Shown here: positions 19,035 through 29,331 of the stretch, in pieces
Layout: each line of letters starts with the position of its first letter
Numbering within the stretch: the first letter of the stretch is position 1
Assembly (NCBI GenBank): GCA_000438415.1
Contig: FR902240.1
Location: 1 to 64,000, forward strand
Reading direction: 5' to 3'
Length of the DNA stretch: 64,000 nt
Source: Clostridium sp. CAG:628
Lineage (GTDB): Bacteria; Bacillota_I; Bacilli_A; RF39; UBA660
Program-made: the position numbers and the translations under genes
Notes under the pieces: model-generated
Told to the model about the DNA's origin: nothing
Database searches by the model: none
Seen by the model: the letters and a program-made list of their open reading frames with translations, nothing else

Positions 19035-20273
19035 ATGAAACAGATAATAACTAGTTTGGATATTGGATCAGATAATATAAAATTAATAGTTGGAGAAATG
19101 TATAAAGAAGAATTATTTGTCTTAGCATCTTCAAATATAAAAAGTAAAGGTATAAAAAAAGGACTAATTGTAAATGAAGAAGAAGCAACTAATGCTATAA
19201 AAGAAACATTTAGAATAGTAGAAGATATTTTAGGAATAAAACTAACTAGAGTAATACTAACAGTACCATCTTACAGTGCAACATTTGTAAAAAGTGAAGG
19301 CTATACAACAATATCAAGAGATGATATGACTGTAACTGGTGAAGACATAACAAGAAGTTTACAAGCAAGTGTTTATAATAGAGTTAGTCCTAATATGGAA
19401 TTAGTAAGTATTACACCAGACTATTTTATATTAAATGAAAAAGAAGTAGTAAATGATCCTAAAGGAAAAGAAGCTTTTAAAGTTTCAGTTAATAGTATTT
19501 TAGGTATTGTTCCTAAAAAAAATATATATCCATTAATAACAATATTAGAAAATATGGGTATAAAAGTAGTAGATCTTGCTTTTGGAGGATTATCTGACTA
19601 TTATGAATTTAAAACTAAAGAAATGGATTCTTTAACAGGTGCTGTAATAAATATAGGGCACTATAAAACAGAGGTAAGCATAATAAAAGAAGGTAAAATA
19701 AAAAATGTTGAAGTGCTTGAAATTGGTGGAAGAAATATAGATAGAGATATAAGTTATATATATGATCTTAATTTAGAAACTAGTAAAAACTTAAAAGAAA
19801 ACTTTTCTTTAGCACATAAAGAAAATGCAAGTACTAGTGAAATAATAGAATGTATAACAAAGAATGAAGAAAAAATTAAAATAAATCAATACGAATTAAG
19901 TGATTTAGTACACTCTAGAGTAAGAGAAATACTAGAATTATCAAAAAAAGAAATAAATCTCTTAACAAAAGACGAAATTAGTTATATAATAGTTACAGGA
20001 GGTACAACAGAGATAGAAGGATTTAACTCTGTACTTAAAGAAGTATTTGGTAAAAATATTAAAACTTCTAGGGTTAATGAACTAGGTGTAAGAAATAATA
20101 TATATAGTACATCACTAGGATTTATTAAGTTGTATTATGATAAATTAAAGTTTAGAGAAAGATTTGCTTCGACAATCACTGAAAGTGAACAAGAAGAATT
20201 ATTTAGTGAGAAAAAGAAAAATAATGATAATAGTATATTAGGAAAAGTATATAGTTACTTTTTCGATAATTAG
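19035..20273 (+). CDS. ftsA: Cell division protein FtsA
   Basis: 412 residues of the actin/Hsp70 ATPase fold. Phosphate 1 motif [15 protein letters not shown] lies at the N-terminus, with the SHS2 (1C) domain around residues 80-160 and phosphate 2 region [16 protein letters not shown]. The adenosine motif [13 protein letters not shown] lies near residue 325. FtsA tethers FtsZ to the membrane. The C-terminal amphipathic membrane-targeting helix is plausible in the last ~12 residues ([11 protein letters not shown]). It sits 11 nt upstream of ftsZ. Confidence 0.95.
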   Translation: MKQIITSLDIGSDNIKLIVGEMYKEELFVLASSNIKSKGIKKGLIVNEEEATNAIKETFRIVEDILGIKLTRVILTVPSYSATFVKSEGYTTISRDDMTVTGEDITRSLQASVYNRVSPNMELVSITPDYFILNEKEVVNDPKGKEAFKVSVNSILGIVPKKNIYPLITILENMGIKVVDLAFGGLSDYYEFKTKEMDSLTGAVINIGHYKTEVSIIKEGKIKNVEVLEIGGRNIDRDISYIYDLNLETSKNLKENFSLAHKENASTSEIIECITKNEEKIKINQYELSDLVHSRVREILELSKKEINLLTKDEISYIIVTGGTTEIEGFNSVLKEVFGKNIKTSRVNELGVRNNIYSTSLGFIKLYYDKLKFRERFASTITESEQEELFSEKKKNNDNSILGKVYSYFFDN

Positions 20274-20284
20274 GAGGTAAAGGA

Positions 20285-21340
20285 ATGCAAAATCCATTAG
20301 AAATGTTACAAATAGCAAAAATTAAAGTAATAGGTGTAGGCGGAGGCGGCTGTAATGCCGTTAATAGAATGATAGAAAGTGGCTTAAAGGGAGTAGAGTT
20401 TATTGTTGCTAATACAGATTTACAAGTATTAAATACAAGTTTAGCAGAAACTAAACTTCAAATAGGTGCATCTATCACTGATGGCTTAGGTGCTGGTGCT
20501 GATCCTGAAGTAGGTAGAGAAGCTGCACTTGAAAGTAGAAACGAAATAGAAGATGCTTTAAGAGGAGCAGACATGGTTTTCGTTACTTGTGGTTTAGGTG
20601 GAGGAACAGGTACAGGTGCTGCACCAGTTATCGCTGAAATTGCTCAAGGACTTGGTGCTCTTACAGTAGCAATAGTTACAAAGCCATTTAAGTTTGAAGG
20701 AAAGAAAAGAATGGATCATGCACTTCTTGGACTAGATGAATTAAAAAAGCATGTTGATACATTTGTAGTAATACCAAATGATAGATTAAGAGATATAATT
20801 GATAAATCAACTCCAATGATGGATGCATTTAAAGAAGTAGATAACGTTCTTAGACTTGGTGTTCAGTCAATTAGTGATTTAATTAGTGTGCCAGGACTTG
20901 TTAACCTAGACTTTGCTGATGTTAAAGCAATTATGGAAAATAGAGGACAAGCACTTATTGGTATAGGCGTAGGATTTGGTGAGAATCGTGCAATAGAAGC
21001 GGCTAAACAAGCAGTAAGTAGTCCACTTCTTGAAACAACTATCAACGGAGCAACTGATTGTATTATAAATATTACTGGAGGAAATAGTTTAACATTATTT
21101 GAAGCAGAAGATGCAGCAGAAGTAATTCGTGCAGCAGCTAATACTGATATTAACATAATATTTGGTGCAGTAGTAAATGAAGCACTTAGTGATGAAGCTA
21201 TAGTTACAGTAATTGCAACAGGCTTTGAAGATGAAAGTGAACCTCTTTATCAACCATATGGTGCAAATAAAGAAAAAATAGAAGTTCTTAACAGTGATGA
21301 CGATGACCTTCCACCATTCTTAAGAAACAGAGATTTATAG
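20285..21340 (+). CDS. ftsZ: Cell division GTPase FtsZ
   Basis: 351 residues. Tubulin signature [14 protein letters not shown] near residue 105, N-terminal [16 protein letters not shown], and the T7 synergy loop [11 protein letters not shown] are all present. The short C-terminal segment ends [11 protein letters not shown], a normal FtsA/EzrA-binding conserved peptide. It forms the Z-ring; its partners FtsA and EzrA are also encoded in this window. It is a little shorter than average because the linker is short. Confidence 0.99.
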   Translation: MQNPLEMLQIAKIKVIGVGGGGCNAVNRMIESGLKGVEFIVANTDLQVLNTSLAETKLQIGASITDGLGAGADPEVGREAALESRNEIEDALRGADMVFVTCGLGGGTGTGAAPVIAEIAQGLGALTVAIVTKPFKFEGKKRMDHALLGLDELKKHVDTFVVIPNDRLRDIIDKSTPMMDAFKEVDNVLRLGVQSISDLISVPGLVNLDFADVKAIMENRGQALIGIGVGFGENRAIEAAKQAVSSPLLETTINGATDCIINITGGNSLTLFEAEDAAEVIRAAANTDINIIFGAVVNEALSDEAIVTVIATGFEDESEPLYQPYGANKEKIEVLNSDDDDLPPFLRNRDL

Positions 21341-21367
21341 GCTAGTCAAAAAAACTAGTCTTTTTTA
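21341..21367 (+). terminator. Intrinsic terminator after ftsZ
   Basis: ctagt/actag stem followed by TCTTTTTT. Confidence 0.78.
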
Positions 21368-21494
21368 AGAAAATTTTAAGTGAAATAAAAATGTACACAC
21401 CATAATTATTGCCTAATATGATACTAATTAATAATGAAAGTATTTATTACATAGATGACTTAGAAGAAATAATAAAAGAAAGGAGGTAAGACTT

Positions 21495-21989
21495 ATGAAA
21501 AAAATAATACCATACTTATTATCAATTATCTTATTAGTTATACTTATAACTATAATTATATTAAATAAAAAAGAAGTATACAATTTAAAGAACAAAGTGA
21601 ATAGTTATAAAAACAAAGTTGAAGCTTTAACTAATACTAATAAAGATGATAACGAAAATATCCTAGATGAAATAATTTATAAAGAATGCACATATACTAG
21701 AACTTATGAGTTTAAAGATTATTATAATTACAAAACAACTGATAAAAATAACTATTACATAGTCTTAGACACATACTTATCTAAAACAGGACCAATTATC
21801 GAAAAAATAAGTACAGATATATTTCCTAAAAACTTTAAAAAAGATAATAGTTATGAAATAACATATCACACAGAAATAAGGTATGATACTAATAAAAAAA
21901 TAATTAGTGCAAATAAAGAAATAATAAGTATTAAAAAGACTGATAAGACTGGAATGGACCAAGAACAAGGCGCTTGTGTACTAAAATAA
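21495..21989 (+). CDS. Membrane-anchored protein of unknown function
   Basis: 164 residues behind a strong AAAGGAGG site. A single N-terminal hydrophobic helix (residues ~4-24) follows MKK, suggesting a signal anchor with the rest outside. A short coiled-coil-like Lys/Asn segment follows, then a Tyr- and Lys-rich domain with two cysteines (residues ~66 and ~161). No family is recognised. It has its own terminator. Confidence 0.6.
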   Translation: MKKIIPYLLSIILLVILITIIILNKKEVYNLKNKVNSYKNKVEALTNTNKDDNENILDEIIYKECTYTRTYEFKDYYNYKTTDKNNYYIVLDTYLSKTGPIIEKISTDIFPKNFKKDNSYEITYHTEIRYDTNKKIISANKEIISIKKTDKTGMDQEQGACVLK

Positions 21990-22007
21990 GAATTCTTATT
22001 TTTTTTC
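21984..22007 (+). terminator. Intrinsic terminator
   Basis: Palindrome aataagaattcttatt overlapping the stop codon, followed by eight T. Confidence 0.75.
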
Positions 22008-22034
22008 TTGACTTTTATATTGCAGAGTTATAAT
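22008..22034 (+). promoter_or_regulatory. Promoter of the 22146-23281 gene pair
   Basis: TTGACT at 22008-22013 and TATAAT at 22029-22034. The 15-nt spacer is short, so activity is uncertain. The ~100-nt leader contains a small hairpin aagagaa/ttctctt. Confidence 0.5.
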
Positions 22035-22145
22035 ATAACTAACTAAGAGAAGATATTTTGTTCTCTTGTAAAGCGGTGAAGAACAGTTTTTATATTTTTA
22101 TTTGTCATTAGCTATTAAATTAATTTTAGTGAGGAGAGTGAAAAA

Positions 22146-22484
22146 ATGGCAAGAAAGACTTTAGAAGATTTTGATGGAGATTACCAAGCATATGCTGATT
22201 ATTTAGAGTCACCAGAATGTACAAATGACGATGGAATTGATATTGTTGCAGATGAAAAGGGAAATATTTTCACACCAACAGATGGTGACTGGACAAAAGG
22301 TCATGGCCATAATAATGTTCATGACCCTAGACCAGCTAGAGATTCCGAATCTTCAGAATCACGTGGAAGAAAATGGTTTAATAGGTGGTTAAAGTATTCA
22401 AATAAAATCGTTATATCTCAGGAAGAAATAGAATTACTTAATTCGATGTTCGAAGATAAAAATGTACTAAGACTAAATAAGTAA
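22146..22484 (+). CDS. Hypothetical protein
   Basis: 112 residues after a GAGGAGAGTG site. It has an acidic N-terminal half, a His/Gly/Asp-rich middle (TKGHGHNNVHDPRPARD) and a basic Trp-containing C-terminal part (RKWFNRWLKYSN). No signal peptide or membrane segment is seen. It is probably cotranscribed with the HExxH gene 17 nt downstream. The family is not recognised. Confidence 0.55.
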   Translation: MARKTLEDFDGDYQAYADYLESPECTNDDGIDIVADEKGNIFTPTDGDWTKGHGHNNVHDPRPARDSESSESRGRKWFNRWLKYSNKIVISQEEIELLNSMFEDKNVLRLNK

Positions 22485-22501
22485 TATAAAATCATATATT
22501 T

Positions 22502-23281
22502 ATGGAAAATGTTTTTAAAATAATTTATGATAAAACTAAAGCAAAAAAAATTATTGGTATTAATGATATTGAAAATATTTTGGCATTAGTTATTAATGAA
22601 AAATGTTTAAATTATTACATTAAAAATATAAATGTTCAACCTAAAAGAAACAATTATCTTGCTTCTTATTCTGTTAAATATAATAATATTACAATATATT
22701 CAAATACTATTGAAAAGATGAAAAATGACTTGATTAATCAATTGATAAATATTGGTGATTTTGACAAACTTTTATATATTAATCTTTTGCTTCTCCAAAT
22801 TGTTTTACATGAAATAGAACATGCTAATCAACAGAAAGAATTGAAATTTATTACAACTTTAGAATCGTTTATAATTAAATTATCATATTTAGTTACTTAT
22901 GATATAAAAATGAATGAAAAATTGTATGAATGTTCACCGGAAGAAAGATTTGCTGAAATCAGATCAATGTCCGAAGTTGCTTTTATGATTAATTATATCG
23001 AAAGAAAATCTTTAACTTTGGAACGAGTATTTGAACTGGAAAAATTAAAAAGGTATTTACGTGGTTATCATTTTCAAGAAACAATGTTAAAATCTCCTAT
23101 CATAGAATATTTTTCTATAGGACGAAAAGAAGAATATCTAGATTTATTTAACATGGATTTAAATAATAATGAGAGGTTATATTATGGCTTTCCTATAACC
23201 ATAACTGAATATTGTAATAGTATGAAAAAAATTATACAATATTCAAACAAGTATTATTCAAATAATATTATTATAAAATAA
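22502..23281 (+). CDS. Putative zinc metalloprotease-like protein (HExxH)
   Basis: 259 residues. The motif LHEIEHANQ near residue 102 is HExxH, and CSPEERFAEIRS about 40 residues later offers a third glutamate ligand, as in gluzincin-like peptidases. No signal peptide is present, so it is probably cytoplasmic. The start lacks a clear Shine-Dalgarno site. The role is unknown. Similar short HExxH proteins occur in phage and mobile-element contexts, but no such neighbours are seen here. Confidence 0.6.
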   Translation: MENVFKIIYDKTKAKKIIGINDIENILALVINEKCLNYYIKNINVQPKRNNYLASYSVKYNNITIYSNTIEKMKNDLINQLINIGDFDKLLYINLLLLQIVLHEIEHANQQKELKFITTLESFIIKLSYLVTYDIKMNEKLYECSPEERFAEIRSMSEVAFMINYIERKSLTLERVFELEKLKRYLRGYHFQETMLKSPIIEYFSIGRKEEYLDLFNMDLNNNERLYYGFPITITEYCNSMKKIIQYSNKYYSNNIIIK

Positions 23282-23320
23282 AATGTGATATAATGTAAAA
23301 AGAATATATAGGAGGAATAT

Positions 23321-23932
23321 ATGGAAATAAAAGGATTAAATAAATTCAAAACTAATGTTATTTATAAAAGTGGTTTTAGGGTAGTGTATTACTATGAAGT
23401 GTATCATGAAGCATTAAAGGGAGTACATGTAGAAAACTTGAGTGATTTTGTAGAATTCTTTAAAGAAAAAGATGAAGATATTAAATATATTGGAGTAGAT
23501 GATTTATTAAAAAGGTTTTTAGAAAAAAATAGCAGTGCTTTAGGAGTTGCTATTTATGATGTTGATCAAAATTGTATTGGAAAATTAATTAAAGATGGAG
23601 TTAAAAAAATTAACAATAGTACAGTTTATAAAGAGGAATTAATTTATGATTATAACTATACTACTGTTAATGATGGGTTTAGAATTGTTTATTTATACAA
23701 TGATGGTTCTTACAAACTTGGGGTTGGTGCCAAAAACATAGAAGATTTTATGGAAGAGTTTGCACCTTATGAACCAATTGATGATCCATCGATAATACCA
23801 CCATTCAAATCTGTAGAAGACTTATTAAATAGATATTTAATAGACTGCAAGGGTATAGATGGAGTAGCCATATATAAAGTTGATGGTACCTTAGTTGAAC
23901 AAAAGTACAGAATAAAATCCAGCATAAAATAA
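23321..23932 (+). CDS. Hypothetical protein with internally duplicated domain
   Basis: 203 residues after AGGAGG. It contains two copies of one ~75-residue unit. The first reads SGFRVVYYYEVYHEALKGV ... VDDLLKRFLEKNSSALGVAIYDV. The second reads DGFRIVYLYNDGSYKLGV ... VEDLLNRYLIDCKGIDGVAIYKV. The units look like alpha/beta modules with a YxY-rich strand, a D/E-rich loop, an amphipathic helix and a GVAIY strand. No family is recognised. Confidence 0.6.
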   Translation: MEIKGLNKFKTNVIYKSGFRVVYYYEVYHEALKGVHVENLSDFVEFFKEKDEDIKYIGVDDLLKRFLEKNSSALGVAIYDVDQNCIGKLIKDGVKKINNSTVYKEELIYDYNYTTVNDGFRIVYLYNDGSYKLGVGAKNIEDFMEEFAPYEPIDDPSIIPPFKSVEDLLNRYLIDCKGIDGVAIYKVDGTLVEQKYRIKSSIK

Positions 23933-23962
23933 ACACAGTTCATTGACAAAACTGTGTTTTTT
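23931..23962 (+). terminator. Intrinsic terminator
   Basis: A 10-bp stem aaacacagtt/aactgtgttt followed by a T-run. It lies between the 23321 gene and the convergent rpsD. Confidence 0.88.
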
Positions 23963-24007
23963 GATGCATTTATATATAAAAAAACCTCCATTTCTGGAAG
24001 TCTTTTA

Positions 24008-24607
24008 CTATCTGTTGTAGTATTCAACGATTAATGACTCATTAATATCAGAATTTAATTCTTCTCTTTCAGGATATCTTACATAAGTACCTTCTTTTTT
24101 CTTAGAATCAAAAGTTACATAACTAACATTACTTAATTTGCTTTCAAGACATTCATTAATAACTGGATGATTCATTGAACTTTCTCTAACACTAATAATG
24201 TCACCTGGTTTAACTTGATATGAAGGAATATCTACACGTTTACCATTAACTAAAATGTGTCCATGATTAACGATTTGTCTACTAGCTCTTCTTGTTTTAG
24301 CTAGTCCCATACGATAAACTATATTATCAAGTCTGCTTTCTAGCATAATTAATAGGTTAGTACCATGCATACCTTTTTTCTTACCAGCAGCTTCAAAAGT
24401 TTTCTTGAATTGTTTTTCAGTAAGACCATACATAATTCTTACTTTTTGCTTTTCAGCAAGTTGAATTCCATATTCACTTAATTTCTTTCTACTAGTTCCA
24501 TGAATACCAGGAGCAGAAGTTCTCTTTCTAAGTTCTTTACCACTCTCTAAAGTACTAAAACCTAATCTTCTACTTTTCTTAAAAGCAGGTCCAGTGTATC
24601 TAGACAT
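24008..24607 (-). CDS. rpsD: 30S ribosomal protein S4
   Basis: 199 residues from the ATG at 24607, preceded by GGAGG; the frame is open further upstream through the leader. N-terminal [17 protein letters not shown] and the S4 RNA-binding domain ([20 protein letters not shown], then [20 protein letters not shown]) are standard. There is no N-terminal zinc cluster (C-minus form). It initiates 30S assembly and in Bacilli represses its own mRNA. It is monocistronic here. Confidence 0.98.
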   Translation of the reverse strand: MSRYTGPAFKKSRRLGFSTLESGKELRKRTSAPGIHGTSRKKLSEYGIQLAEKQKVRIMYGLTEKQFKKTFEAAGKKKGMHGTNLLIMLESRLDNIVYRMGLAKTRRASRQIVNHGHILVNGKRVDIPSYQVKPGDIISVRESSMNHPVINECLESKLSNVSYVTFDSKKKEGTYVRYPEREELNSDINESLIVEYYNR

Positions 24608-24760
24608 ATTTTTCGCCTCCTTTACAATATTTGAAAGAAGCATTTTCTTTACTCTCATAAGTAGGGTGTTTACTCTCACTTTCGCTAATGGCTTTAGTTA
24701 CTAGTTAAAATAATCAGTAAACGCGTTACTTAATAAATAAAGTAGCCATTTCTTCCATGA
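24608..24760 (-). promoter_or_regulatory. Probable S4 autoregulatory leader
   Basis: About 150 nt of untranslated leader lies between promoter and rpsD, and contains agcgaaagtgagagtaaac and several short complementary blocks. Firmicutes rpsD leaders carry an S4-binding RNA here. I place it by position and these purine-rich motifs, without a full structural fit. Confidence 0.5.
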
Positions 24761-24765
24761 AATAA

Positions 24766-24794
24766 ATTATACTAAAAATATTACCATTTTTCAA
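24766..24794 (-). promoter_or_regulatory. Promoter of rpsD
   Basis: On the minus strand: TTGAAA (24794-24789), 17 nt, TATAAT (24771-24766). Consensus-grade. Confidence 0.8.
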
Positions 24795-24854
24795 GATATT
24801 TCTTTATTTTTTTACTTTTTCGTGCTAATATATAGTGTACGAGAGGTTAAAAAG

Positions 24855-25316
24855 ATGAAAAATAAAGAATTTTACTTAATAGATGCAAAAAATGTTACAA
24901 AAGGAATAGATTTCATTAAAGAAGATAACATTATAAAATTTACATCAAGAAAATGTTTATGTGATACATTTAATAGTTATGGACTTCCAGGTGATGCCCA
25001 AGTAATTATAATTGAAAAATATCCTTATAAACTTGGGTTAATGAATGCAAATGCTAAAGAGTTTATAACTGATTATCACTTTCATGTAACAAATGAAAAT
25101 AATATTGTATGTGGTTATGGTACTAATGACTTTGAAATGATTAAATTTAAATCAAACATTGCTAAAAAATGTACATATGAAGAAGTATTAGATTTTTTAA
25201 AAAAACTAAAAAGGAAAAATATTTTAGAAAACTATGTATATGCAGTTGAAGAAGCATTTAGAAAAGACTATATAATAGATGAAAAACTTGAAAATATAAA
25301 GTTACTAATAAAATAG
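24855..25316 (+). CDS. Hypothetical protein
   Basis: 153 residues from the ATG at 24855, which follows GAGAGG; an earlier in-frame ATG lacks a site. Soluble, Lys-rich, no membrane segment. Features seen are an SRKCLCDTFNSYGLPGDAQVIIIEKYPYK stretch (quoted in part: RKCLCDTF) and a helical C-terminus. A terminator follows at 25300-25330. Family not recognised. Confidence 0.55.
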   Translation: MKNKEFYLIDAKNVTKGIDFIKEDNIIKFTSRKCLCDTFNSYGLPGDAQVIIIEKYPYKLGLMNANAKEFITDYHFHVTNENNIVCGYGTNDFEMIKFKSNIAKKCTYEEVLDFLKKLKRKNILENYVYAVEEAFRKDYIIDEKLENIKLLIK

Positions 25317-25330
25317 AAGTAACTTTTTTT
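25300..25330 (+). terminator. Intrinsic terminator
   Basis: Stem agttact/agtaact followed by seven T, overlapping the end of the 24855 gene. Confidence 0.75.
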
Positions 25331-25396
25331 CATTTTATACTTTTAGAATTGCCTTTATTGTGTTAAAATAGATTATAGAGAGTAGGTGTTACAAAT

Positions 25397-27115
25397 ATGT
25401 CAAAAAGCATGGCTATATTAATAGGAGCGTCAATATATATAGTAGGAATTATATTAATAATACTAACAGTATACTTAATAGAAAAACAAAATAAAAAGAA
25501 ATTAGATAAAGAACTAGCAAGACTAGAAACTCTAAAAAATCTTATAATATCTTCTGGAATACTAACAGAAATGGAAAAAGTAAAATCATTAATAAATAAT
25601 GAAAAATTATTATCCACGTATGAAAAGTGGGAAAAAAGATATAAACAAATTGAAAAAGAAAGTATTCCTAGACTTACAGATAGTCTTTTAACATGCGAAG
25701 AATTAATAGATAATAAAAAATATAAAGAAGCCAGTTATGAACTTGCTAAAACTGAAATAGATATATATTATGTTAAAACAGATATGGAACTACTTTTAGA
25801 AGAAGTAAAAGAAATAACTTATAGTGAAGAAAGAAATAGAAATGCTGTAACTAAATTAAAAAGCATATATAGAGAAGTAGTAACAAAATATACTAATAAC
25901 CAAAATGACTATAAAGGCATGGAAGAAAGAATTAATTTGCAATTTGATAACATAAATAAACTCTTGAGTGCTTTTGAAGTAGTAATGGAACAAAATGATT
26001 ATGAAGAAGTAGGTAAAATTGTACATGCTTTAGATGATTTAATAAATAATATAAAAATAGTAATAGATGAAACTCCTACAGTTATTTTACTAGGTAAAAT
26101 GGTTATTCCTAAAAAGATTAATGACATAAAAAATTATGCAAGTAAAATGAAAAAAGATGGTTATAACATTGAATACATAAATCTAGACTATAACATAGAA
26201 GAAGCTGAAAAGAAAATAAGTGATATATTTGATAGATTAAAAATGCTTAATTTAACTGACAGTATATTTGATCTTAAAACAATACTTGATTATTTTGAGT
26301 CACTTTATACTGATTTTGAAAAAGAAAAGCAGGCTAAAGGAGAATATGAGTACTACATAAATAATTTAGGTAACAAATTAAGTAGATTAACTTCGGTAAT
26401 TAAAAGTATTTATGAAGAAGTTAGTGTATTAAAAGAAACTTATGCATTAACTGATGATGAAATAAAGTCACTTGATCTAATTAGTAAAGAACTAACTGAA
26501 GAAAAAGATTCATTTAAAAGTATTAACGATAGAACATTAACAAGGACAACTCCGTATTCTCGTTTAAGTAAAGACTGTGAACTAATTAGTGTAAGAATAT
26601 CTAAAACAGAAGACAAACTAGAAAGTATAATGAAAAGTCTTGGAAGTTTAAAAGAAGATGAACTTCGTGCAAGAGACCAATTAACTGAAATAAGAACTAT
26701 TTTGAAAGATGCTAAAAATAAAATTAAAAGTTATAAGTTACCAGTAATTCCTAAAAACTATTTTATTGAATTGAAAGAAGCAAAAGAAGGAGTATCTTTA
26801 GTAATAGAAGAATTGGAGAAGAAACCAATTGTAATAAATGACTTAAATACAAGGGTAGATACAGGTAGAGATTTAGTGTTAAAGTTATACACTCTAACAA
26901 ATGAATTAACTAAAACTGCAGGAATGGCTGAAATGGCTATAGTTTATGGAAATAGATATAGAAGTACATATAAAGAAATAGAGTTTAGTTTAATAAAAGC
27001 AGAAAAAGAATTTAGAAGTGGGGATTATAAAAAAAGTTTAGAAACAAGTTTAAATGCACTTAATATGGTAGAACCAGGAATACATAAAAGACTCATGAGT
27101 GCATATGAAAGTTAA
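25397..27115 (+). CDS. ezrA: Septation ring formation regulator EzrA
   Basis: 572 residues, the usual length. An N-terminal transmembrane helix (residues ~7-27, preceded by a short outside segment) is followed by long alpha-helical, coiled-coil, spectrin-like repeats, as in EzrA. The C-terminal FRSGDYKKSLETSLNALNMV block is conserved in the family. EzrA modulates FtsZ ring dynamics and connects division to cell-wall synthesis in low-GC Gram-positives. FtsA and FtsZ are encoded 4 kb upstream. It is followed after 14 nt by ftsK. Confidence 0.92.
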   Translation: MSKSMAILIGASIYIVGIILIILTVYLIEKQNKKKLDKELARLETLKNLIISSGILTEMEKVKSLINNEKLLSTYEKWEKRYKQIEKESIPRLTDSLLTCEELIDNKKYKEASYELAKTEIDIYYVKTDMELLLEEVKEITYSEERNRNAVTKLKSIYREVVTKYTNNQNDYKGMEERINLQFDNINKLLSAFEVVMEQNDYEEVGKIVHALDDLINNIKIVIDETPTVILLGKMVIPKKINDIKNYASKMKKDGYNIEYINLDYNIEEAEKKISDIFDRLKMLNLTDSIFDLKTILDYFESLYTDFEKEKQAKGEYEYYINNLGNKLSRLTSVIKSIYEEVSVLKETYALTDDEIKSLDLISKELTEEKDSFKSINDRTLTRTTPYSRLSKDCELISVRISKTEDKLESIMKSLGSLKEDELRARDQLTEIRTILKDAKNKIKSYKLPVIPKNYFIELKEAKEGVSLVIEELEKKPIVINDLNTRVDTGRDLVLKLYTLTNELTKTAGMAEMAIVYGNRYRSTYKEIEFSLIKAEKEFRSGDYKKSLETSLNALNMVEPGIHKRLMSAYES

Positions 27116-27129
27116 GAAAGAAGGAAGTT

Positions 27130-29331
27130 ATGGCAAAGAAAAAAGTTTCAAATGAAGTTAAAACTGAATTTCCTTATGTAAAAGAACTAGAGGGTTTAGG
27201 TTTAATATTAATAGGAATATTAGGTATAGGTAGATTTGGACCAATAGGAAGAATTATAAGAAGTTTTGCAGTATTCTTATTTGGTACATGGTATTTACTT
27301 TTTCTAGTTATGTGTTTATTAATTGGACTTATTATATTAATTAAAAGAAAAAAGCCTACATATGTTACTAGTAGACTTATTGGTGTATATATAATTATTG
27401 TAACCATTCTCATAATCGCACATCTAGATTATATAAATGATAATGACTTAAAAGGAGTACAAATAATTGAACAAACTATAAATAATGTAGTACATACCTT
27501 TGATAACTTTAGTATGGTTAAGTATACAGGTGGCGGCATAATAGGTGCACTTCTAAGTGCTGCTTTTGTAAGTATGTTTGATATAACAGGAACACTTATT
27601 GTATGTGGAGTATTCTTTGTATTTGGAATAATTATGTTATTTGATATTACCTTAAGTGATGTATTTAAATTCATAATAAAACCATTTAAGAAGAAACCTA
27701 AATCTATTGAAGAAATGGCAAAAATTGGAGAAACAGAACTAGATGATAAAGAGGCTGAAGAAGATAATAAAGTAGTAATTACTAATATAAATGAACTTCC
27801 AATACAAAAGCCTCCAATGACACATTTAGAAGAAGTAACTTATGAAGAAAAAGAAATAAAAAATAATGAGCCTTATGTTTTACCACCACTTGACCTTTTG
27901 GTTGGTAGTAAAAATAGAGGTAAAGTAGATTCAACTGAATTTATTACTAGAAATAATAAGATACTTGAACAAGTATTTAATGACTTTGGAATAATGGGCA
28001 GAGTAAAAGAAGTACACGTAGGTCCTACTGTAACACAATATGAAATTGAAATAAAAGCAGGTACTAAAGTAAACAAAATACTTAGTATAAATAGAGAAAT
28101 TGCTCTAGCACTTGCTGCAAAGGATGTAAGAATACAAGCACCAATTCCAGGAAAGAGTACTATTGGTATAGAAATACCTAACCCTAAAACTAGTGAAGTT
28201 AAAATGAAAGACATTCTAGCAGGTATACCTAAAAAGTTAGATTCATCAAAACTTTTAGCGCCTCTAGGACTAGACATAATGGGTAATATTCAATATTTTG
28301 AAATCAATAAAGCACCACACATGCTAATCGCAGGTTCCACAGGTAGTGGTAAATCAGTTTGTATAAATAACATAATAACTTCAATTCTAATGCGTGCAAA
28401 ACCTGATGAAGTAAAAATGATTTTAGTTGACCCTAAAAAAGTAGAACTTAACTGTTATGAAGGAGTTCCACATTTAATGCGTCCAGTTGTCACTGACCCT
28501 AAAAAGGCTAGTGTAGCGCTTCAAAAAGTATGTTTAATAATGGAAGAAAGATATGAAATGTTTGCAAACACTGGTACAAGAAACATTGCTAGTTATAATG
28601 AATATGTAGAAAAAAATAAATCTAGAAAACCAGAACTAGAAAAACTTCCATTTATATTAGTAATAATAGATGAGTTAGCAGACTTGATGATGGTTGCTAG
28701 TAAAGAAGTAGAAGAAAGCATAATGAGAATCACACAACTTGCTCGTGCTGCAGGTATACACCTAATTGTTGCAACACAAAGACCTAGCACAGACGTAATT
28801 ACAGGACTTATCAAATCAAATATTCCTACAAGAATAAGTTTTATGGTATCAAGTAATGTTGACTCAAGAACAATACTTGATATGGGTGGAGCAGAAAAAC
28901 TTCTTGGTAAAGGGGACATGTTATTCTTACCTCCTGGAGAACCTAGTCCAATAAGAATTCAAGGTTCATTTGTAAGTGATGAAGAAATCAACAGAGTTGT
29001 AGAATTTGTAAAGAGAAGTGGTACACCAAAATATGATGAAAAAATGACTGATTTAGATAAAAGCCCTCAAGAAGAACAAAAAGAACTTGAAAGTACTAGT
29101 AAAATGGATGAAGATGATCCATTATATAACGAAATAGTTGAGTTTGCAGTAAGAACTGGAAAAATAAGTGCAAGTCTTATTCAAAGAAAATATCGTTTAG
29201 GTTACAATCGTGCTGCTAGAATAATAGATTTACTAGAAGAAAGAGGCATAATTGGACCACAAAATGGTAGCAAACCAAGAGAAGTACTATTTAAAATGAA
29301 TAAAGAAGAAACAGGAAGTGAAGAAGAATGA
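27130..29331 (+). CDS. ftsK: DNA translocase FtsK/SpoIIIE
   Basis: 733 residues. There are N-terminal membrane segments (about four between residues 20 and 190) and an acidic linker. The motor domain has Walker A AGSTGSGKSVCIN near residue 405, Walker B LVIIDELADLMM, and ARAAGIHLIVATQRPSTDVI. The C-terminal winged-helix gamma domain (ISASLIQRKYRLGYNRAARI) reads KOPS/SRS sequences. It pumps chromosomal DNA across septa at division or into the forespore; with spoIVA present, a SpoIIIE role is plausible. The TGA stop overlaps the deoD ATG. Confidence 0.97.
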   Translation: MAKKKVSNEVKTEFPYVKELEGLGLILIGILGIGRFGPIGRIIRSFAVFLFGTWYLLFLVMCLLIGLIILIKRKKPTYVTSRLIGVYIIIVTILIIAHLDYINDNDLKGVQIIEQTINNVVHTFDNFSMVKYTGGGIIGALLSAAFVSMFDITGTLIVCGVFFVFGIIMLFDITLSDVFKFIIKPFKKKPKSIEEMAKIGETELDDKEAEEDNKVVITNINELPIQKPPMTHLEEVTYEEKEIKNNEPYVLPPLDLLVGSKNRGKVDSTEFITRNNKILEQVFNDFGIMGRVKEVHVGPTVTQYEIEIKAGTKVNKILSINREIALALAAKDVRIQAPIPGKSTIGIEIPNPKTSEVKMKDILAGIPKKLDSSKLLAPLGLDIMGNIQYFEINKAPHMLIAGSTGSGKSVCINNIITSILMRAKPDEVKMILVDPKKVELNCYEGVPHLMRPVVTDPKKASVALQKVCLIMEERYEMFANTGTRNIASYNEYVEKNKSRKPELEKLPFILVIIDELADLMMVASKEVEESIMRITQLARAAGIHLIVATQRPSTDVITGLIKSNIPTRISFMVSSNVDSRTILDMGGAEKLLGKGDMLFLPPGEPSPIRIQGSFVSDEEINRVVEFVKRSGTPKYDEKMTDLDKSPQEEQKELESTSKMDEDDPLYNEIVEFAVRTGKISASLIQRKYRLGYNRAARIIDLLEERGIIGPQNGSKPREVLFKMNKEETGSEEE

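Noticed and set aside
21419..21490. 23-codon ORF before the 21495 gene
   Set aside because: It has no Shine-Dalgarno site and no recognisable similarity; the AGGAGG at its end belongs to the next gene.
29326..29331. TGA read as tryptophan (mycoplasma code)
   Set aside because: TGA terminates several complete genes (ftsK, hemW, the M16 and 44290 genes) at the expected lengths, so standard bacterial code applies.
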